The notes: generated by a model not told the origin, from the sequence alone. Numbered from the stretch's first letter, positions 15,152 to 25,104 are shown. The stretch is DNA of 64,000 nt from Bin5 sp965116395 (GCA_965116395.1 OZ220684.1:558001-622000); one strand, 5' to 3'. Program-made: numbers and translations.

Positions 15152-15997
15152 TTATCCTTTCAGGCCGGTAAGGACGATCCCTTCGACAAAGGCCCGTTGC
15201 GCAAGAAAATAGAGAATAACGACCGGCAGCACCATCAGAGTGGCCAGCGCCATCACGTAGTGGGTCCAATCGAGGCCACCCTCGAAGTATTGGAGGGCGT
15301 TTAGTCCTAAGGCCAGGGTAAACAAATCTCGTCTATGCAGATAAATGAGCGGCGTCAGAAAGTCGTTCCAATTGTGGAGCAGGGACAGCACGAGGACGAC
15401 CGTCAGCGCAGACCGGGACAAAGGAAGAATGATCTGGGCAAAAATTCGAGGACGACTGGCTCCGTCAATGCGGGCCGCGTCTTCCAACTCCAAAGGAATC
15501 GTGCGGAAGAACTGGCGCAACAGAAAGATCGTAATCGGCCCACCAAACCAATCCGGCACAATCAGGGGTAGAAAAGTCCCGATCCAGCCCAGGCGTGTGA
15601 ACAGAATGTAGACGGGAATCATCGTCACGACGTACGGCAGCATCACGGTCGAGAGGATCAGGGCAAACACTATATCCCGCCCTTTGAAACGCAGCCGGGC
15701 AAAACTATAGGCAGCCATAGAGGAGCTGACTATAACGCCCAACGTAGAAAAGAACGTGATGGTCATTGTGTTGGCTGCATAGCGCATGACCGACACGACC
15801 TCGAACACTTCCAGATAGTTAGACCAGCGGATCGGATCGGGTATCCACCTAGGCGGAAAGACGAAGATCTCGTGGGGCGCTTTCAATGAAGAAGAAAGTA
15901 GCCAAAAGAACGGAACCAGCATCAATGCGCCACCACCGGCCAGCGTCAGATGAATCAGAAAACGACTGGCATTGTGCCTGATACGGAAAGCGGTCAC
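15152..15997 (-). CDS. Carbohydrate ABC permease, MalG type
   Basis: 281 residues from GTG 15997, which overlaps the previous gene's stop (GTGA) and has AGGGGG upstream; a longer ATG start at 16030 is less likely. Six membrane helices and the EAA loop (EDAARIDGASRPRIFAQIILP) that docks on the ATPase. The sequence LPYVVTMIPVYILFTRLGW is typical of MalG/UgpE-type subunits. It forms the membrane channel with the MalF-type protein encoded just before. No ATPase gene is present in this operon. Confidence 0.9.
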   Translation of the reverse strand: MTAFRIRHNASRFLIHLTLAGGGALMLVPFFWLLSSSLKAPHEIFVFPPRWIPDPIRWSNYLEVFEVVSVMRYAANTMTITFFSTLGVIVSSSMAAYSFARLRFKGRDIVFALILSTVMLPYVVTMIPVYILFTRLGWIGTFLPLIVPDWFGGPITIFLLRQFFRTIPLELEDAARIDGASRPRIFAQIILPLSRSALTVVLVLSLLHNWNDFLTPLIYLHRRDLFTLALGLNALQYFEGGLDWTHYVMALATLMVLPVVILYFLAQRAFVEGIVLTGLKG

Positions 15998-16968
15998 GAG
16001 CCGCCCCCTTCTGTTTCGTAATAGACCCAACGCCGCTGACTGTAGAAAAGGATAGCCGTCAGCAGCATAATCACGAGGAAGAGAATCCAGGCCATTGCTG
16101 ATGCGTAGCCGTTGCGAAAGTATCCGAAGGCGTTGCGAAACATGTACAGCACATAAAAGAGCGCGGCGTTGTTCGGTCCGGCCGAGGAGGCAGACGGATT
16201 CGATACAAACAGGATATAGGCCACACCGAAGACCTGAAAGCTATTGATGACCGTCACAATCAACTGGTAGAAGATAATCGAAGAGGTGAGGGGCAAGGTC
16301 ACATGGCGGAACCTGGCCCAGCTGTTGGCCCCATCCACTTCGGCGGCCTCGTAGTACGTGCGGGGCACACTGATAAGCGAAGCCAGAAAAATGAGCACAG
16401 AGTTGCCCAGCCCCCACAGACCGATAAAGACAATGGATGGCACGATCCAATCCGGATCGGTCAGCCAACGGGGCGCGGGCAGGCCCAGCACTTTGAGTGG
16501 ATAGTTGATCGGCCCAAACTCCGGATTTAGGCCCCAACGCCAGATGGTCGCGCTGGCGACCACCGGCACAACTGACGGCAGATACCAGAGAGTGCGATAG
16601 GTTGTGATCCCCCGCACATTGCGGCTCATCAGCAGAGCAACGGCGTAGGCAAATGTGAGGGACAGAGGCACAAAAAGAGTCACATACCACAAGGTCACTT
16701 CAATGGATCGCAGCCATAGGGCATCCTTGACCAGTTTGGTGTAGTTGGCGAATCCGATCCACTGGGGCGCGGTGATGATTTCGTATTTCGTTAAGCTCAG
16801 GTAGAAGCTGGCGAACACAGGGCCGAGGCGGAAAAACAGCAGCCCCAACACAGCTGGAATGATAAACATCCAGCCAAAAAGTGTCTCTTCGAAGCTGAGA
16901 CGTTGGAAAAAGCGCAGACCTCGATCGGTCTGCGCTTCTGGTGCAGATTGGGCGGGTGAAGATTGCAT
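15994..16968 (-). CDS. Carbohydrate ABC permease, MalF type
   Basis: 324 residues with a cytoplasmic N-terminal tail, then a first helix (FGWMFIIPAVLGLLFFRLGP), YRTLWYLPSVVPVVAS and the EAA loop YEAAEVDGANSWARFRHVTL. This is the partner of the MalG-type subunit. The ATG follows the binding-protein stop without any gap (TAAATG), showing co-transcription and probably coupled translation. Confidence 0.9.
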   Translation of the reverse strand: MQSSPAQSAPEAQTDRGLRFFQRLSFEETLFGWMFIIPAVLGLLFFRLGPVFASFYLSLTKYEIITAPQWIGFANYTKLVKDALWLRSIEVTLWYVTLFVPLSLTFAYAVALLMSRNVRGITTYRTLWYLPSVVPVVASATIWRWGLNPEFGPINYPLKVLGLPAPRWLTDPDWIVPSIVFIGLWGLGNSVLIFLASLISVPRTYYEAAEVDGANSWARFRHVTLPLTSSIIFYQLIVTVINSFQVFGVAYILFVSNPSASSAGPNNAALFYVLYMFRNAFGYFRNGYASAMAWILFLVIMLLTAILFYSQRRWVYYETEGGGS

Positions 16969-18339
16969 TTAGGAAATTTCACCCGTTTGCAGGATCTGTT
17001 CAGAGCCTTGGCGCACCTCTGTGGCGACATCTTCCCAGCGTACATCACCGATCCAATGTTGGTCCAAGTACGGTCCCCAGAAATCCAGCATGGTCTGATA
17101 CCAGCCACCGTAGTAGGAGCCGATCGTGTCCCCAGGCCAGCGGAACGTAGCCTGATCCTCGAACGCGTCGTAGAATGCCTGGCGGTACTCCGGCGCCGGC
17201 GGTTCCGAATTGTTCAGGAACTGTTCCCGCAAATCTTTACGGGTCGGCTGCTGCATACCCAAATCGACAAGAATCTGCTGCCCGGCGTTGCTGAGGCAGG
17301 CCCAGGAGATGAAATCGTAGGATTCCTGGGGATAGTCTGTCTGGGAGAAAACGCACAAGGGCGAGTAGTGGCCGTAGGATGTCTTCGTCTTGTTATACGG
17401 TACCGGGAATGTGCCCCAGTTGGTTCCAGCCTGGTTGATGCGGCCCAATGACCAGACGCCGATGTGCTGCATGGCTACGGTGCCGGCTTGAATGCTGATC
17501 TCGCCAGCGGCTTCGTATGCCGGCGATGGACTCACAAAGTGTTTCAAACCCAAATCCGCCAACCAGTTCATCGCCTCAATGAATTCATCCGAATCCATAG
17601 GCATCGTGCCGTCGTCGGCGATAACCTCGGCGTCGTTGGCCCAAATATACGTCGGCCGACCGTGACCCTTGCCAGCAATAAGTCCGTACTGACGCACCCG
17701 GGCCGGATTGAAATCAGAATCGTTGACTGAATTGTCGTCCAAGTCGAAGGTGAGAACCTTGGCGAGTTCGACAACTTCGTCCCATGTCATCCATTGATTC
17801 GGCTCTGGATAGGGAACGCCAACCTCATCGAACAGGTCGATATTGAACGCCATGAGCATCGCGCCACTGTCCCAGGGGATGCCCCAGCGAGCGCCGTCGT
17901 AGGTTTGGGCGATCCAAACGTTTTCGACATAATCGTCTTCATTGAAGTCAGGATCCGCCTCAAAGTACGGCTCAAGATTGGTCGTCACACCTTTGCGTGT
18001 GAGGGGGCCGGTGGTGCGGTTGGCGTCAAACCACATGTCCGGTCCGGTGCCGGCGGAAATCATGATCAGCAGGGCTTCCTGATGGGAGGCGCCGGCCACC
18101 GCGTTAATCTCGAACTCGATATTGGGGTTGGCCTCCATATATAGAGACATCTGCTGGTCCATAACGTTCTCAATGAACTGGCCGCCTCGGTTAAAGAAGT
18201 TTAGGGTAATTGGCTCGGCGGCTGCGCCTGCACCGTCGCCGACCGGCACCGGCGGCGCGCACGCGGCTAACGCTGCGACTGCCGAGCTGCCCGCGGCCAA
18301 CTGTAAGAAGCTTCTTCGACTCATTGCTGTTCGCTGCAC
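16969..18339 (-). CDS. Sugar ABC solute-binding lipoprotein (family 1, Tat-type signal)
   Basis: 456 residues. The N terminus reads MSRRSFLQLAAG, a twin-arginine type signal, followed by the lipobox ALAAC, so the protein is likely folded in the cytoplasm and anchored to the outer face of the membrane. The body is a family 1 sugar-binding protein (GTGPDMWFDAN, WDSGAMLMAFNIDLFDEVGVPYP, WDEVVELAKVL). A DLDDNSVNDSDFN stretch resembles a calcium-loop insertion. First gene of the operon; it is followed by both permeases and three sugar enzymes, none of which is an ATPase. Confidence 0.92.
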   Translation of the reverse strand: MQRTAMSRRSFLQLAAGSSAVAALAACAPPVPVGDGAGAAAEPITLNFFNRGGQFIENVMDQQMSLYMEANPNIEFEINAVAGASHQEALLIMISAGTGPDMWFDANRTTGPLTRKGVTTNLEPYFEADPDFNEDDYVENVWIAQTYDGARWGIPWDSGAMLMAFNIDLFDEVGVPYPEPNQWMTWDEVVELAKVLTFDLDDNSVNDSDFNPARVRQYGLIAGKGHGRPTYIWANDAEVIADDGTMPMDSDEFIEAMNWLADLGLKHFVSPSPAYEAAGEISIQAGTVAMQHIGVWSLGRINQAGTNWGTFPVPYNKTKTSYGHYSPLCVFSQTDYPQESYDFISWACLSNAGQQILVDLGMQQPTRKDLREQFLNNSEPPAPEYRQAFYDAFEDQATFRWPGDTIGSYYGGWYQTMLDFWGPYLDQHWIGDVRWEDVATEVRQGSEQILQTGEIS

Positions 18340-18380
18340 TGTATTCCTCCTGGGAATGTGATGGATTGAACATATAGGGA

Positions 18381-18393
18381 TGAAACGCGTTCA
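18381..18393. promoter_or_regulatory. Possible LacI-type operator upstream of the sugar operon
   Basis: TGAAACGCGTTCA is an imperfect palindrome around a central CG, the usual layout of LacI-family operators, about 45 bp upstream of the binding-protein start at 18339. A second GTTCA/TGAAC inverted pair spans 18389-18412. No regulator gene is in the window, so this is only a candidate. Confidence 0.3.
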
Positions 18394-19097
18394 CTTCGTT
18401 AGAAAAATGAACACGAAAGGGTTGTCTTGGAATAATTTGCTGCCATGATATGCTGAACGACAGGGATAAGCGGCGAATCAATAACTCATGTTACGCAGGT
18501 GCGGCGTAAATACGCACTGGGTACAACTGAAACAAGGCAACGACTGTGTAACATCAGTTGATGAATGGAATTACTGGCAGAACGAAACAGGGGTATGGAC
18601 TAGATTGCTGGCAACGTTTTCTTGACAGAATCTGATTATAACAGACCGACCGATCCATACCAAAATTAGTTGCTCTGCAAGTGTGCATTCCGCGCAGGTT
18701 GTTGGGAAAATATGGTTGACCAGAAGGGGCTTCCGTCTGGCCGATCGACTGGCCCCACTTGACGGACAATAAATGGGATGCGCCTGAACCTTGGGCGCGT
18801 GTTGTCTGAACAGTAGTTCATGTGATGAGGGGATGGACGGTGGTTGTCGCACAGGCGCGATGGCCTGACATGTTGGAGTGCACTCTGGCGCAAAAGAATT
18901 TGGGATACACCCGCAATTTGGGCTACATCCGCCGCTACAGGATGCGCCCGTTGGGATAGGAGACCAAGGGGAGCCGCATTCTCGAATCAGTTGTATAATG
19001 CTCAGGAGAGGTGAGCGCGCAAAGGCGCCAAGACCCACTGCGCGCCTTGTAATCTTCTCGCGTTTTCATTAACATATACGTGATGAGAGGGTGAAAC
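18394..19097. other. Intergenic region between divergent transcripts
   Basis: About 700 bp between the sugar operon (minus) and moaB (plus). Several short frames exist on both strands, but none has recognisable motifs, a convincing start or protein-like composition. It should hold the promoters of both flanking units. I see no repeat copy and no RNA gene. Confidence 0.5.
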
Positions 19098-19619
19098 ATG
19101 AAGAATGGAAAAAGCTCCGAAGAGCATCGGCGGCAGGCGGAAGAAGAAAAAGGCAGCATCGCCTTTGCGATCGTGACCGTCTCCGATACACGCACGCCGG
19201 AAACGGACCGCAGCGGCCAGGCTATTCGCCAGATGGCTGAGGCTGCGGGTCACCAGGTGATCGCTTCCCGGATTGTGCCGGATGAGCCGGAAGATGTTGC
19301 GGCGGCGCTGGACGATTTCAGTGGCAGCGGCGCGCAGGTCATTATTTTCAATGGGGGGACGGGCGTCAGCAAGCGAGATCGTACATATGACGTGCTTTCC
19401 GGGTCGCTAGAGAAGGAATTGCCAGGATTTGGCGAGATTTTCCGCATGCTCAGCTATGCAGAGGTGGGGGCAGCCGCGATGCTTAGTCGCGCTACGGCGG
19501 GCACCTACCGAGGCTGCGCGATTATCAGTGTGCCGGGATCGACAAATGCGGTCAAGTTGGCGATGGAGAAACTGATATTGCCTGAGATCCAGCATCTGGC
19601 ATGGGAGATTACGCGTTAA
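19098..19619 (+). CDS. moaB: MoaB/Mog-family molybdenum cofactor biosynthesis protein
   Basis: 173 residues; ATG 19098 follows GAGAGGGTG. The fold is the MPT-binding domain: FAIVTVSDTRTPETDRSGQ, IFNGGTGVSKRDRTYDVL (the GGTG signature with the D of the phosphate pocket), ELPGFGEIFRMLSYAEVG and ISVPGSTNAVKLAMEKL. Members adenylylate molybdopterin or assist that step. No other Mo-cofactor gene is visible, so it stands alone. MogA would be equally similar at this level. Confidence 0.85.
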   Translation: MKNGKSSEEHRRQAEEEKGSIAFAIVTVSDTRTPETDRSGQAIRQMAEAAGHQVIASRIVPDEPEDVAAALDDFSGSGAQVIIFNGGTGVSKRDRTYDVLSGSLEKELPGFGEIFRMLSYAEVGAAAMLSRATAGTYRGCAIISVPGSTNAVKLAMEKLILPEIQHLAWEITR

Positions 19620-19969
19620 GCAGGTCAGCCGGCACCGTTTGGCCCATCTACCATGAAAGAACCGTGTTGCGGACCGAAGTTGATATGCATTGCAGTCGGG
19701 ACACGCGACGGATTTCATGGTATCTCTATTGAGGACAGAAGTTTTCCGATTATCTCAGGTTTCACTTACAATAAGACGGCTTCCCCTGGCATGTAGAGTT
19801 GTGAAAGCAATGGGCCAACGCGTCCGGCGCTGTCAGATTTGCCCTCTTGCGCTCCTGGAGTTGGACGGCTTCTTTAGCGGAGTTCCCCTTCTGCGGCAGG
19901 CCTGGATTGCTGCGCAATTGCGGTGGATATTGAATCGAATTCAGCCCCATTTTTTCTAAAGGCTTGACA
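19620..19969. other. Intergenic region without a gene
   Basis: About 350 bp between moaB and the glycosidase lipoprotein. Frames here look random. AAAGG at about 19958-19962 serves as the ribosome site of the next gene. No clear terminator. Confidence 0.45.
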
Positions 19970-21391
19970 ATGACCTTGCAACGCCGCTTGCTTATCGGAA
20001 TCATCCTACTCACTTTGTTATCTTTGGCAGCCTGCAACAGGTCTGACGAAGGGCCTACAACCACGCCGACCAAGACGTCAACGCCGGAAGGTGAAACGAG
20101 CCAAGCGGCGACGGATACGCCGGTCCCACCCGCGGCGACGGCAACCAGCGAACCGGCGACGCCCACACCGGAGCCGCCGGCAACGGCTACACCGGCAGCT
20201 GAAGAGGAGCAGCCAACCACCGCGCCTCCAACCCAGGAGACGGAACAGGCTGCTGAAAGCGGCTTTTTGCCAGCGACGATGGAAAGCCCGGATTTCGGCA
20301 CACAGGCGTTTCTGTGGTGGCGGCCAGAGGTGGCAGAACGGGACTTAAACCTGATCCGAGAGGGCGGCTTTCATTGGGTGAAGCAGATTTTCGCGTGGGA
20401 GAATATTGAGGGGGCAGGCAAAGGGCACCTCGACTGGTCATTTTCCGATAGAGTAGTACAGCAGGTGAACGCCAGTAATCTGAAGCTTCTGGCACGGATA
20501 TCGATTGATCCGCAGAAGAGAGATTTTTGGGCCGGGCTGCCGCCTGATAGCGCCGATCATTTCGCTGATTACGTATTTGCTCTGGCCAGCCGCTACAGTT
20601 GTAAGCCGGAGGCGGTTGGCTGTATTCAGGCCTATCAGATATGGAATGAGCCGAATCTGAGTCGCGAGTGGGGGCACAAGCGTCCGAACGCGGCCGAATA
20701 TGTCTTCTTTCTGGGCAGGGCGTACGAGGCGATCAAGCTAGCCAACCCGAACGCGATTGTAGTCAGTGCCGGAATGGCGCCGACCGGGGACAATAACGAA
20801 TTGGCGATGCCGGACGACCTGTTTTATGAGCAGATGTACGAGGCGATGGGGGGCAGCAGCGAAGGTTACTTCGACGCGCTGGGCGTGCATGGCGTAGGGT
20901 TTGCGGCGCCCCCGGAACTGGACCCCAACACCGCGGCCGCGGAGTCCCGATACGGCGGACACCGGTTCTTCAGTTTCCGCCATGTAGAGGACATCCGGGG
21001 GATTATGGAGAGGAATGGCGACGCCGACAAACAGATTGTGCTGCTGGAGTTCGGCTGGACATCCGATCCTGTAAATCCGGACTACCGCTGGCACGGTAGG
21101 GAAGCCGGTATTGACATGGCGGTTCAGGCGGAATATCTGAAGCGGGCATACGAATGGGCCGAGGCCAACTGGCGTCCGTGGATAGGCTTGATGAGTTTGA
21201 TCACAATGCCCAATCTGGAGTGGCTGAGCGACGGAAATCCCGAAGATGAAGAGCAGTTCTGGTGGGGAATTATGGAGCCAAGCCCTTGTTGCGGCCCGCC
21301 TACGTTCCGGCCCGCCTACATTGAACTGTGCCGGTATCTGAATGCCCAAGACGAGCAAGTATGCGTCCACGCGCCGGAAGGGCAGGAATAG
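19970..21391 (+). CDS. Lipoprotein glycoside hydrolase-like protein (clan A TIM barrel)
   Basis: 473 residues from ATG 19970 (AAAGG upstream; a TTG six bases earlier is less likely). A lipoprotein signal (LLTLLSLAACNRS) is followed by a 70-residue Thr/Pro/Ala-rich linker. The catalytic part starts at FGTQAFLWWRPEVAERDL and resembles GH39/GH5-like clan A enzymes: the acid/base lies in YQIWNEPN (E227) and the nucleophile in VLLEFGWTS (E360) at the ends of strands 4 and 7. It would cleave glycans outside the cell, feeding the sugar importers. The exact GH family is not decided by eye. Confidence 0.78.
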   Translation: MTLQRRLLIGIILLTLLSLAACNRSDEGPTTTPTKTSTPEGETSQAATDTPVPPAATATSEPATPTPEPPATATPAAEEEQPTTAPPTQETEQAAESGFLPATMESPDFGTQAFLWWRPEVAERDLNLIREGGFHWVKQIFAWENIEGAGKGHLDWSFSDRVVQQVNASNLKLLARISIDPQKRDFWAGLPPDSADHFADYVFALASRYSCKPEAVGCIQAYQIWNEPNLSREWGHKRPNAAEYVFFLGRAYEAIKLANPNAIVVSAGMAPTGDNNELAMPDDLFYEQMYEAMGGSSEGYFDALGVHGVGFAAPPELDPNTAAAESRYGGHRFFSFRHVEDIRGIMERNGDADKQIVLLEFGWTSDPVNPDYRWHGREAGIDMAVQAEYLKRAYEWAEANWRPWIGLMSLITMPNLEWLSDGNPEDEEQFWWGIMEPSPCCGPPTFRPAYIELCRYLNAQDEQVCVHAPEGQE

Positions 21392-21425
21392 TAGGATTCT
21401 GTTGTAAGTTTGGGCGGGGCGAAGA

Positions 21426-21644
21426 CTAGCCGGTGATTTCCTGGAAAATCTGGATGGCGTCCTCGATCAGACCGGCGACGATATCGATCCAGTCGGCGCC
21501 GCCGGTAAGCGAATCCAGCTCCAGTGCGGACGGGTCCGGCTGCCAGTTGCTCGCAGCGTAAGACCAGCCGACGAGGCCGGCGCCGATAACCAGCACGAAG
21601 AATGTGCGATAGAGCAGTCGGTTGCGGCGATAGAAACGGGGCAT
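21426..21644 (-). CDS. Small single-pass membrane protein, unknown
   Basis: 72 residues. Basic N terminus (MPRFYRRNRLLYR), one membrane helix (TFFVLVIGAGLVGWSYAA), then an acidic outer part ending in an amphipathic helix (WIDIVAGLIEDAIQIFQEI). The composition is protein-like but I recognise no family. It converges with the glycosidase gene, 34 bp apart. Confidence 0.5.
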   Translation of the reverse strand: MPRFYRRNRLLYRTFFVLVIGAGLVGWSYAASNWQPDPSALELDSLTGGADWIDIVAGLIEDAIQIFQEITG

Positions 21645-21811
21645 GGGTAGTTTCGTACCAGTTTTGAGCGGTTAGCCTTTAGGGACGCGGCAGATCATTC
21701 TTGTCTCGTGACGTAATTTTGCTGTATTGGCTCGAATTTGCAAAATATAGGGTCGATGCTATACTCGGCGGTGCTTTGGCAGCCGCCAACTCTTCACAGT
21801 ACACCTCTCCA

Positions 21812-22223
<412 letters not shown>

Positions 22224-23030
22224 ATGAAATCAATTAAGAAGACAGTCTACGAAATAATCGAGGAGGCTGCGCCTGGCAATCGCGTCAGCGAGATCTTCGA
22301 TGTCTTCCTGATCACGCTGATAGCTCTCAATGTCGTCGCTCTAATTGTGGGGACTGTGGAGGAGACTTACCAGATAGCTCCGCGTGCTTTCGACCTTTTT
22401 GAGGTAATTTCGGTCGTAATCTTCACGGTAGAGTATCTGCTGCGGGTCTGGTCGTGCACGGAGAATCCGAAATATGCCCATCCTGTAAAGGGCCGGCTGA
22501 AGTTTGTTGCCTCTCCCCTGGCGCTGATTGACTTGCTGGCAGTATTGCCGGTATACGGTGTGTTCTTTTTCAATCTGCACGGGCTGGACCTGCGCTTCCT
22601 GCGGGTTGTGCGTCTGCTTGCCCGCATGGTTCGGCTGGGCCGTTACTTTTCCAGTCTGCGCACTTTGGGCCGAGTGCTGTATACGAGCCGAAGCGAGCTT
22701 GTTGCGGTGGTGTCGGTACTCTTTTTGCTGCTTGTTATGACTTCTTCGATGATGTTTTTTGCTGAACATCAGGCGCAACCGGAGGAGTTCGCCAGCATAC
22801 CCAAGGCAATGTGGTGGAGCATCATTACGCTGACGACCGTTGGCTACGGCGACGTGTTTCCAGTGACGGCGGCGGGGCGACTGCTGGCCGGGATTATCGC
22901 GATCGTTGGCATTGGGTTGTTCGCGCTGCCGGCGGGCATCCTGGGATCGGGATTCATGGAGGAGTTGGGCAAGGCCGGGAACGGCCGGACAGTGTGCCCT
23001 CATTGCGGCGAGGTGATTGAGGAGGAGTAA
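22224..23030 (+). CDS. Voltage-gated potassium channel, six-helix type
   Basis: 268 residues. Helices S1-S4 form an ion transport domain: FDVFLITLIALNVVALIVGT (S1), FTVEYLLRVW (S3/S2 region) and an arginine-rich S4, RFLRVVRLLARMVRLGRYF. The pore carries the selectivity filter TVGYGD at residues 205-210. The C terminus ends in CPHCGEVIEEE, half of a zinc-ribbon-like knuckle that may mediate assembly or sensing. It acts in the cytoplasmic membrane. It converges with the enoyl-CoA hydratase gene. Confidence 0.9.
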   Translation: MKSIKKTVYEIIEEAAPGNRVSEIFDVFLITLIALNVVALIVGTVEETYQIAPRAFDLFEVISVVIFTVEYLLRVWSCTENPKYAHPVKGRLKFVASPLALIDLLAVLPVYGVFFFNLHGLDLRFLRVVRLLARMVRLGRYFSSLRTLGRVLYTSRSELVAVVSVLFLLLVMTSSMMFFAEHQAQPEEFASIPKAMWWSIITLTTVGYGDVFPVTAAGRLLAGIIAIVGIGLFALPAGILGSGFMEELGKAGNGRTVCPHCGEVIEEE

Positions 23031-23079
23031 CGCGGTCGAGGCGTTGCTTAGGTCCTTCTGAGTGACATACCTTTCTTAT

Positions 23080-23862
23080 CTAGCGCCCGCTGAACTGCGG
23101 CTGGCGGCGCTGGCGGAAGGCGGAGACGCCTTCCTGCGCGTCGGCGGTGTAGGAGGCGAGGCTGCCGGCGAGGGTCTCGAGGACGACGCCGCTGTCGCCA
23201 CTGGCCGGGAAGGCTGCGTCGATCAGTTGCTTGGTCAGCTGGACGGCGACCGGGCCGTTGGCCGCTATCGTTCTGGCGAGCTCGAGGGCTTGCTCGGCAA
23301 GTTTTTCTGGCGGCACAACTTCGTTCACCAGTCCCCAGGTCTCCGCCTGCTCCGCGGCCACGCGTTCGCCGCTGAAAATCATTTGCTTGGCCCGGCTCGG
23401 CCCTATTAGCTGTGCCAGGCGTTGGGTACCGCCCCAGCCGGGAATGATGCCCAGCTTGACCTCCGGGAACGAGAGCTGTACCCCTTCAGCGGCCAGACGC
23501 AGGTCTGCAGCCAACGCCAGTTCCAGTCCACCGCCGAACGTGTAGCCGTTGAGGATGGCGATGACCGGTTGGGGCAGCCTTGCATAGCGGGCGAAGATGC
23601 GGTGACCATCGCGGATCCAGCGCCGTCCCATTTCGAGGGGCGACAGGTCGCTCCATTCGTAAATGTCGGCACCTACGCAGAATGCCTTGCCCGTCCCGGC
23701 AAGGAGCACGACCCGCACTTCCTGGTTGCGGTCCAGTTCATCGGCATAGGTTTCCAGCGCCTCCAGCATCTCTGCATTAAGCGCATTAAGTTTGGCCGCG
23801 CGGTTGAGTACGATAGTCGCGATGGGACCGTTGAACGACAGTTGGACGAGTTCGGTGGCCAT
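23080..23862 (-). CDS. Enoyl-CoA hydratase/isomerase family protein
   Basis: 260 residues, normal for the crotonase fold; GGAAGGAG precedes the ATG. Crotonase motifs: LNALNAEML, FCVGADIYEW (oxyanion-hole region), ILNGYTFGGGLELALAADLRLAA (second oxyanion Gly and CoA loop), LSFPEVKLGIIPGWGGTQRL with the two catalytic-type acidic positions partly kept (E of PEVKLG, then P-G). Hydrates or isomerises acyl-CoA in the cytoplasm. No other beta-oxidation gene is nearby. Confidence 0.88.
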   Translation of the reverse strand: MATELVQLSFNGPIATIVLNRAAKLNALNAEMLEALETYADELDRNQEVRVVLLAGTGKAFCVGADIYEWSDLSPLEMGRRWIRDGHRIFARYARLPQPVIAILNGYTFGGGLELALAADLRLAAEGVQLSFPEVKLGIIPGWGGTQRLAQLIGPSRAKQMIFSGERVAAEQAETWGLVNEVVPPEKLAEQALELARTIAANGPVAVQLTKQLIDAAFPASGDSGVVLETLAGSLASYTADAQEGVSAFRQRRQPQFSGR

Positions 23863-24024
23863 GGAGTCTCCTTCCGGCTTCCTGATGTAGTTGCTTCCAG
23901 ACCCGCCTCATGCCTTAGGCGACTGTGAATGAATACAGTTTGCATCTGTTGCTTTTCTCTGACTGCTACAGTTGCAGAAGCCGGAGACGGGGAGCAACAG
24001 GCTAGCGGCTCTCCTGTTGGTGCA

Positions 24025-25104
24025 TCATCCCAGTAGTTCCACATCAGGTTCGGCCCGGTCGCTGCCTGCCAACGCGCCGATAAAGACAGCATTGGGCAGC
24101 GCGCTCTGGGCGGCACTCGCTTGCTCGGCGGCGATGACGACCACCATGCCGATCCCCATGTTGAAAACACGGTAGGATTCGTCGCGTTCCATACCGCTCC
24201 AGATCAGCAGGCGGCGAAAGAGTAACGGTAGGTCCCAGCTGTTGCGGTCTATGCGAGCGCGCAGTCCGGACGGTAGTATGCGCGGCAGATTATCTACGAG
24301 GCCGCCGCCGGTAATGTGGGCCAGCCCTTTGATTATGATGCCGGACTCCTCAAGGGCGTGCACGGCAGGCAGATAGGAGCGATGGGGCGCGAGAAGCGCG
24401 TCGATAAGCACTTCGCCATCCTGCAGAGGCTGCTGCGGATCCTGGGTGGAGACGATGCGGCGAATGAGAGAATAACCGTTGGTGTGGGGGCCGCTGCTGG
24501 GCAGACCCAAGAGCAGATCGCCCGGTTGCATGGCTTGCGGGCGGGGAAGGAGGGCGTCCCGGTCAACCAAGCCGACGATGGTTCCGGCGACGTCGCATGA
24601 GCCGGGTGTGTAGACGCCGGGCATTTCGGCTGTTTCGCCGCCGAGGAGGGCGCAGCCTGCGGCGCGGCAGGCGTCGGCCATTCCCAGCACGATGGCTGCC
24701 ACGTTTTCAGGCACGAGCTTGTCGGCGGCGATATAGTCGAGGAAAAACAGAGGGCGCGCGCCCTGCGCAAGGATGTCGTTGAGGCAGTGGTTGACGATGT
24801 CTTGTCCGATTGCCTGCCAGCGGCCGTGCTGCGAGGCGAGCTTGACTTTGGTGCCTACGCCGTCGGTGGAGGCGACAAGCAGGGGCTGCGTGGGCAGATC
24901 GGTAAGGGCGAAGAGGCCGCCGAAGCTGCCGACGTCGGCAAGTACGTTGGGCGTGAAGGTCGAGCGGACGGCGGCCTTCATGAGGTCGACGGCGCGGTTG
25001 CCGGCTTCGATGTCGACGCCGGCGGCGGCGTACATGCTGGGCGGCTGGCCGGTGGTGTCTAGCGATTCTTGAGGTCGATCAGCACTTTCGCGAGGATGAG
25101 GCAT
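24025..25104 (-). CDS. purM: Phosphoribosylformylglycinamidine cyclo-ligase (AIR synthetase)
   Basis: 359 residues. Fifth step of purine synthesis, ATP-dependent ring closure of FGAM to AIR. Clear family blocks: YAAAGVDIEAGNRAVDLMK, LVASTDGVGTKVKLA, HCLNDILAQGARPLFFLDY, LLGGETAEMPG, SSGPHTNGYSLIRRI, LAHITGGGLVDNLPRILP and VFNMGIGMVVV. Most relatives start at the equivalent of the internal ATG at about 25035; the 20-odd extra N-terminal residues may be untranslated. No other pur gene lies in the window. Confidence 0.93.
   Translation of the reverse strand: MPHPRESADRPQESLDTTGQPPSMYAAAGVDIEAGNRAVDLMKAAVRSTFTPNVLADVGSFGGLFALTDLPTQPLLVASTDGVGTKVKLASQHGRWQAIGQDIVNHCLNDILAQGARPLFFLDYIAADKLVPENVAAIVLGMADACRAAGCALLGGETAEMPGVYTPGSCDVAGTIVGLVDRDALLPRPQAMQPGDLLLGLPSSGPHTNGYSLIRRIVSTQDPQQPLQDGEVLIDALLAPHRSYLPAVHALEESGIIIKGLAHITGGGLVDNLPRILPSGLRARIDRNSWDLPLLFRRLLIWSGMERDESYRVFNMGIGMVVVIAAEQASAAQSALPNAVFIGALAGSDRAEPDVELLG

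Noticed and set aside
18571..19038. Minus-strand frame of 155 codons between the sugar operon and moaB
   Set aside because: Rich in Cys, Pro and Ser without domains or a ribosome site; overlapping frames on other strands are equally long.
19690..19959. Plus-strand frame of 89 codons before the glycosidase gene
   Set aside because: No motif or ribosome site, atypical composition; ends just before the lipoprotein start by chance.
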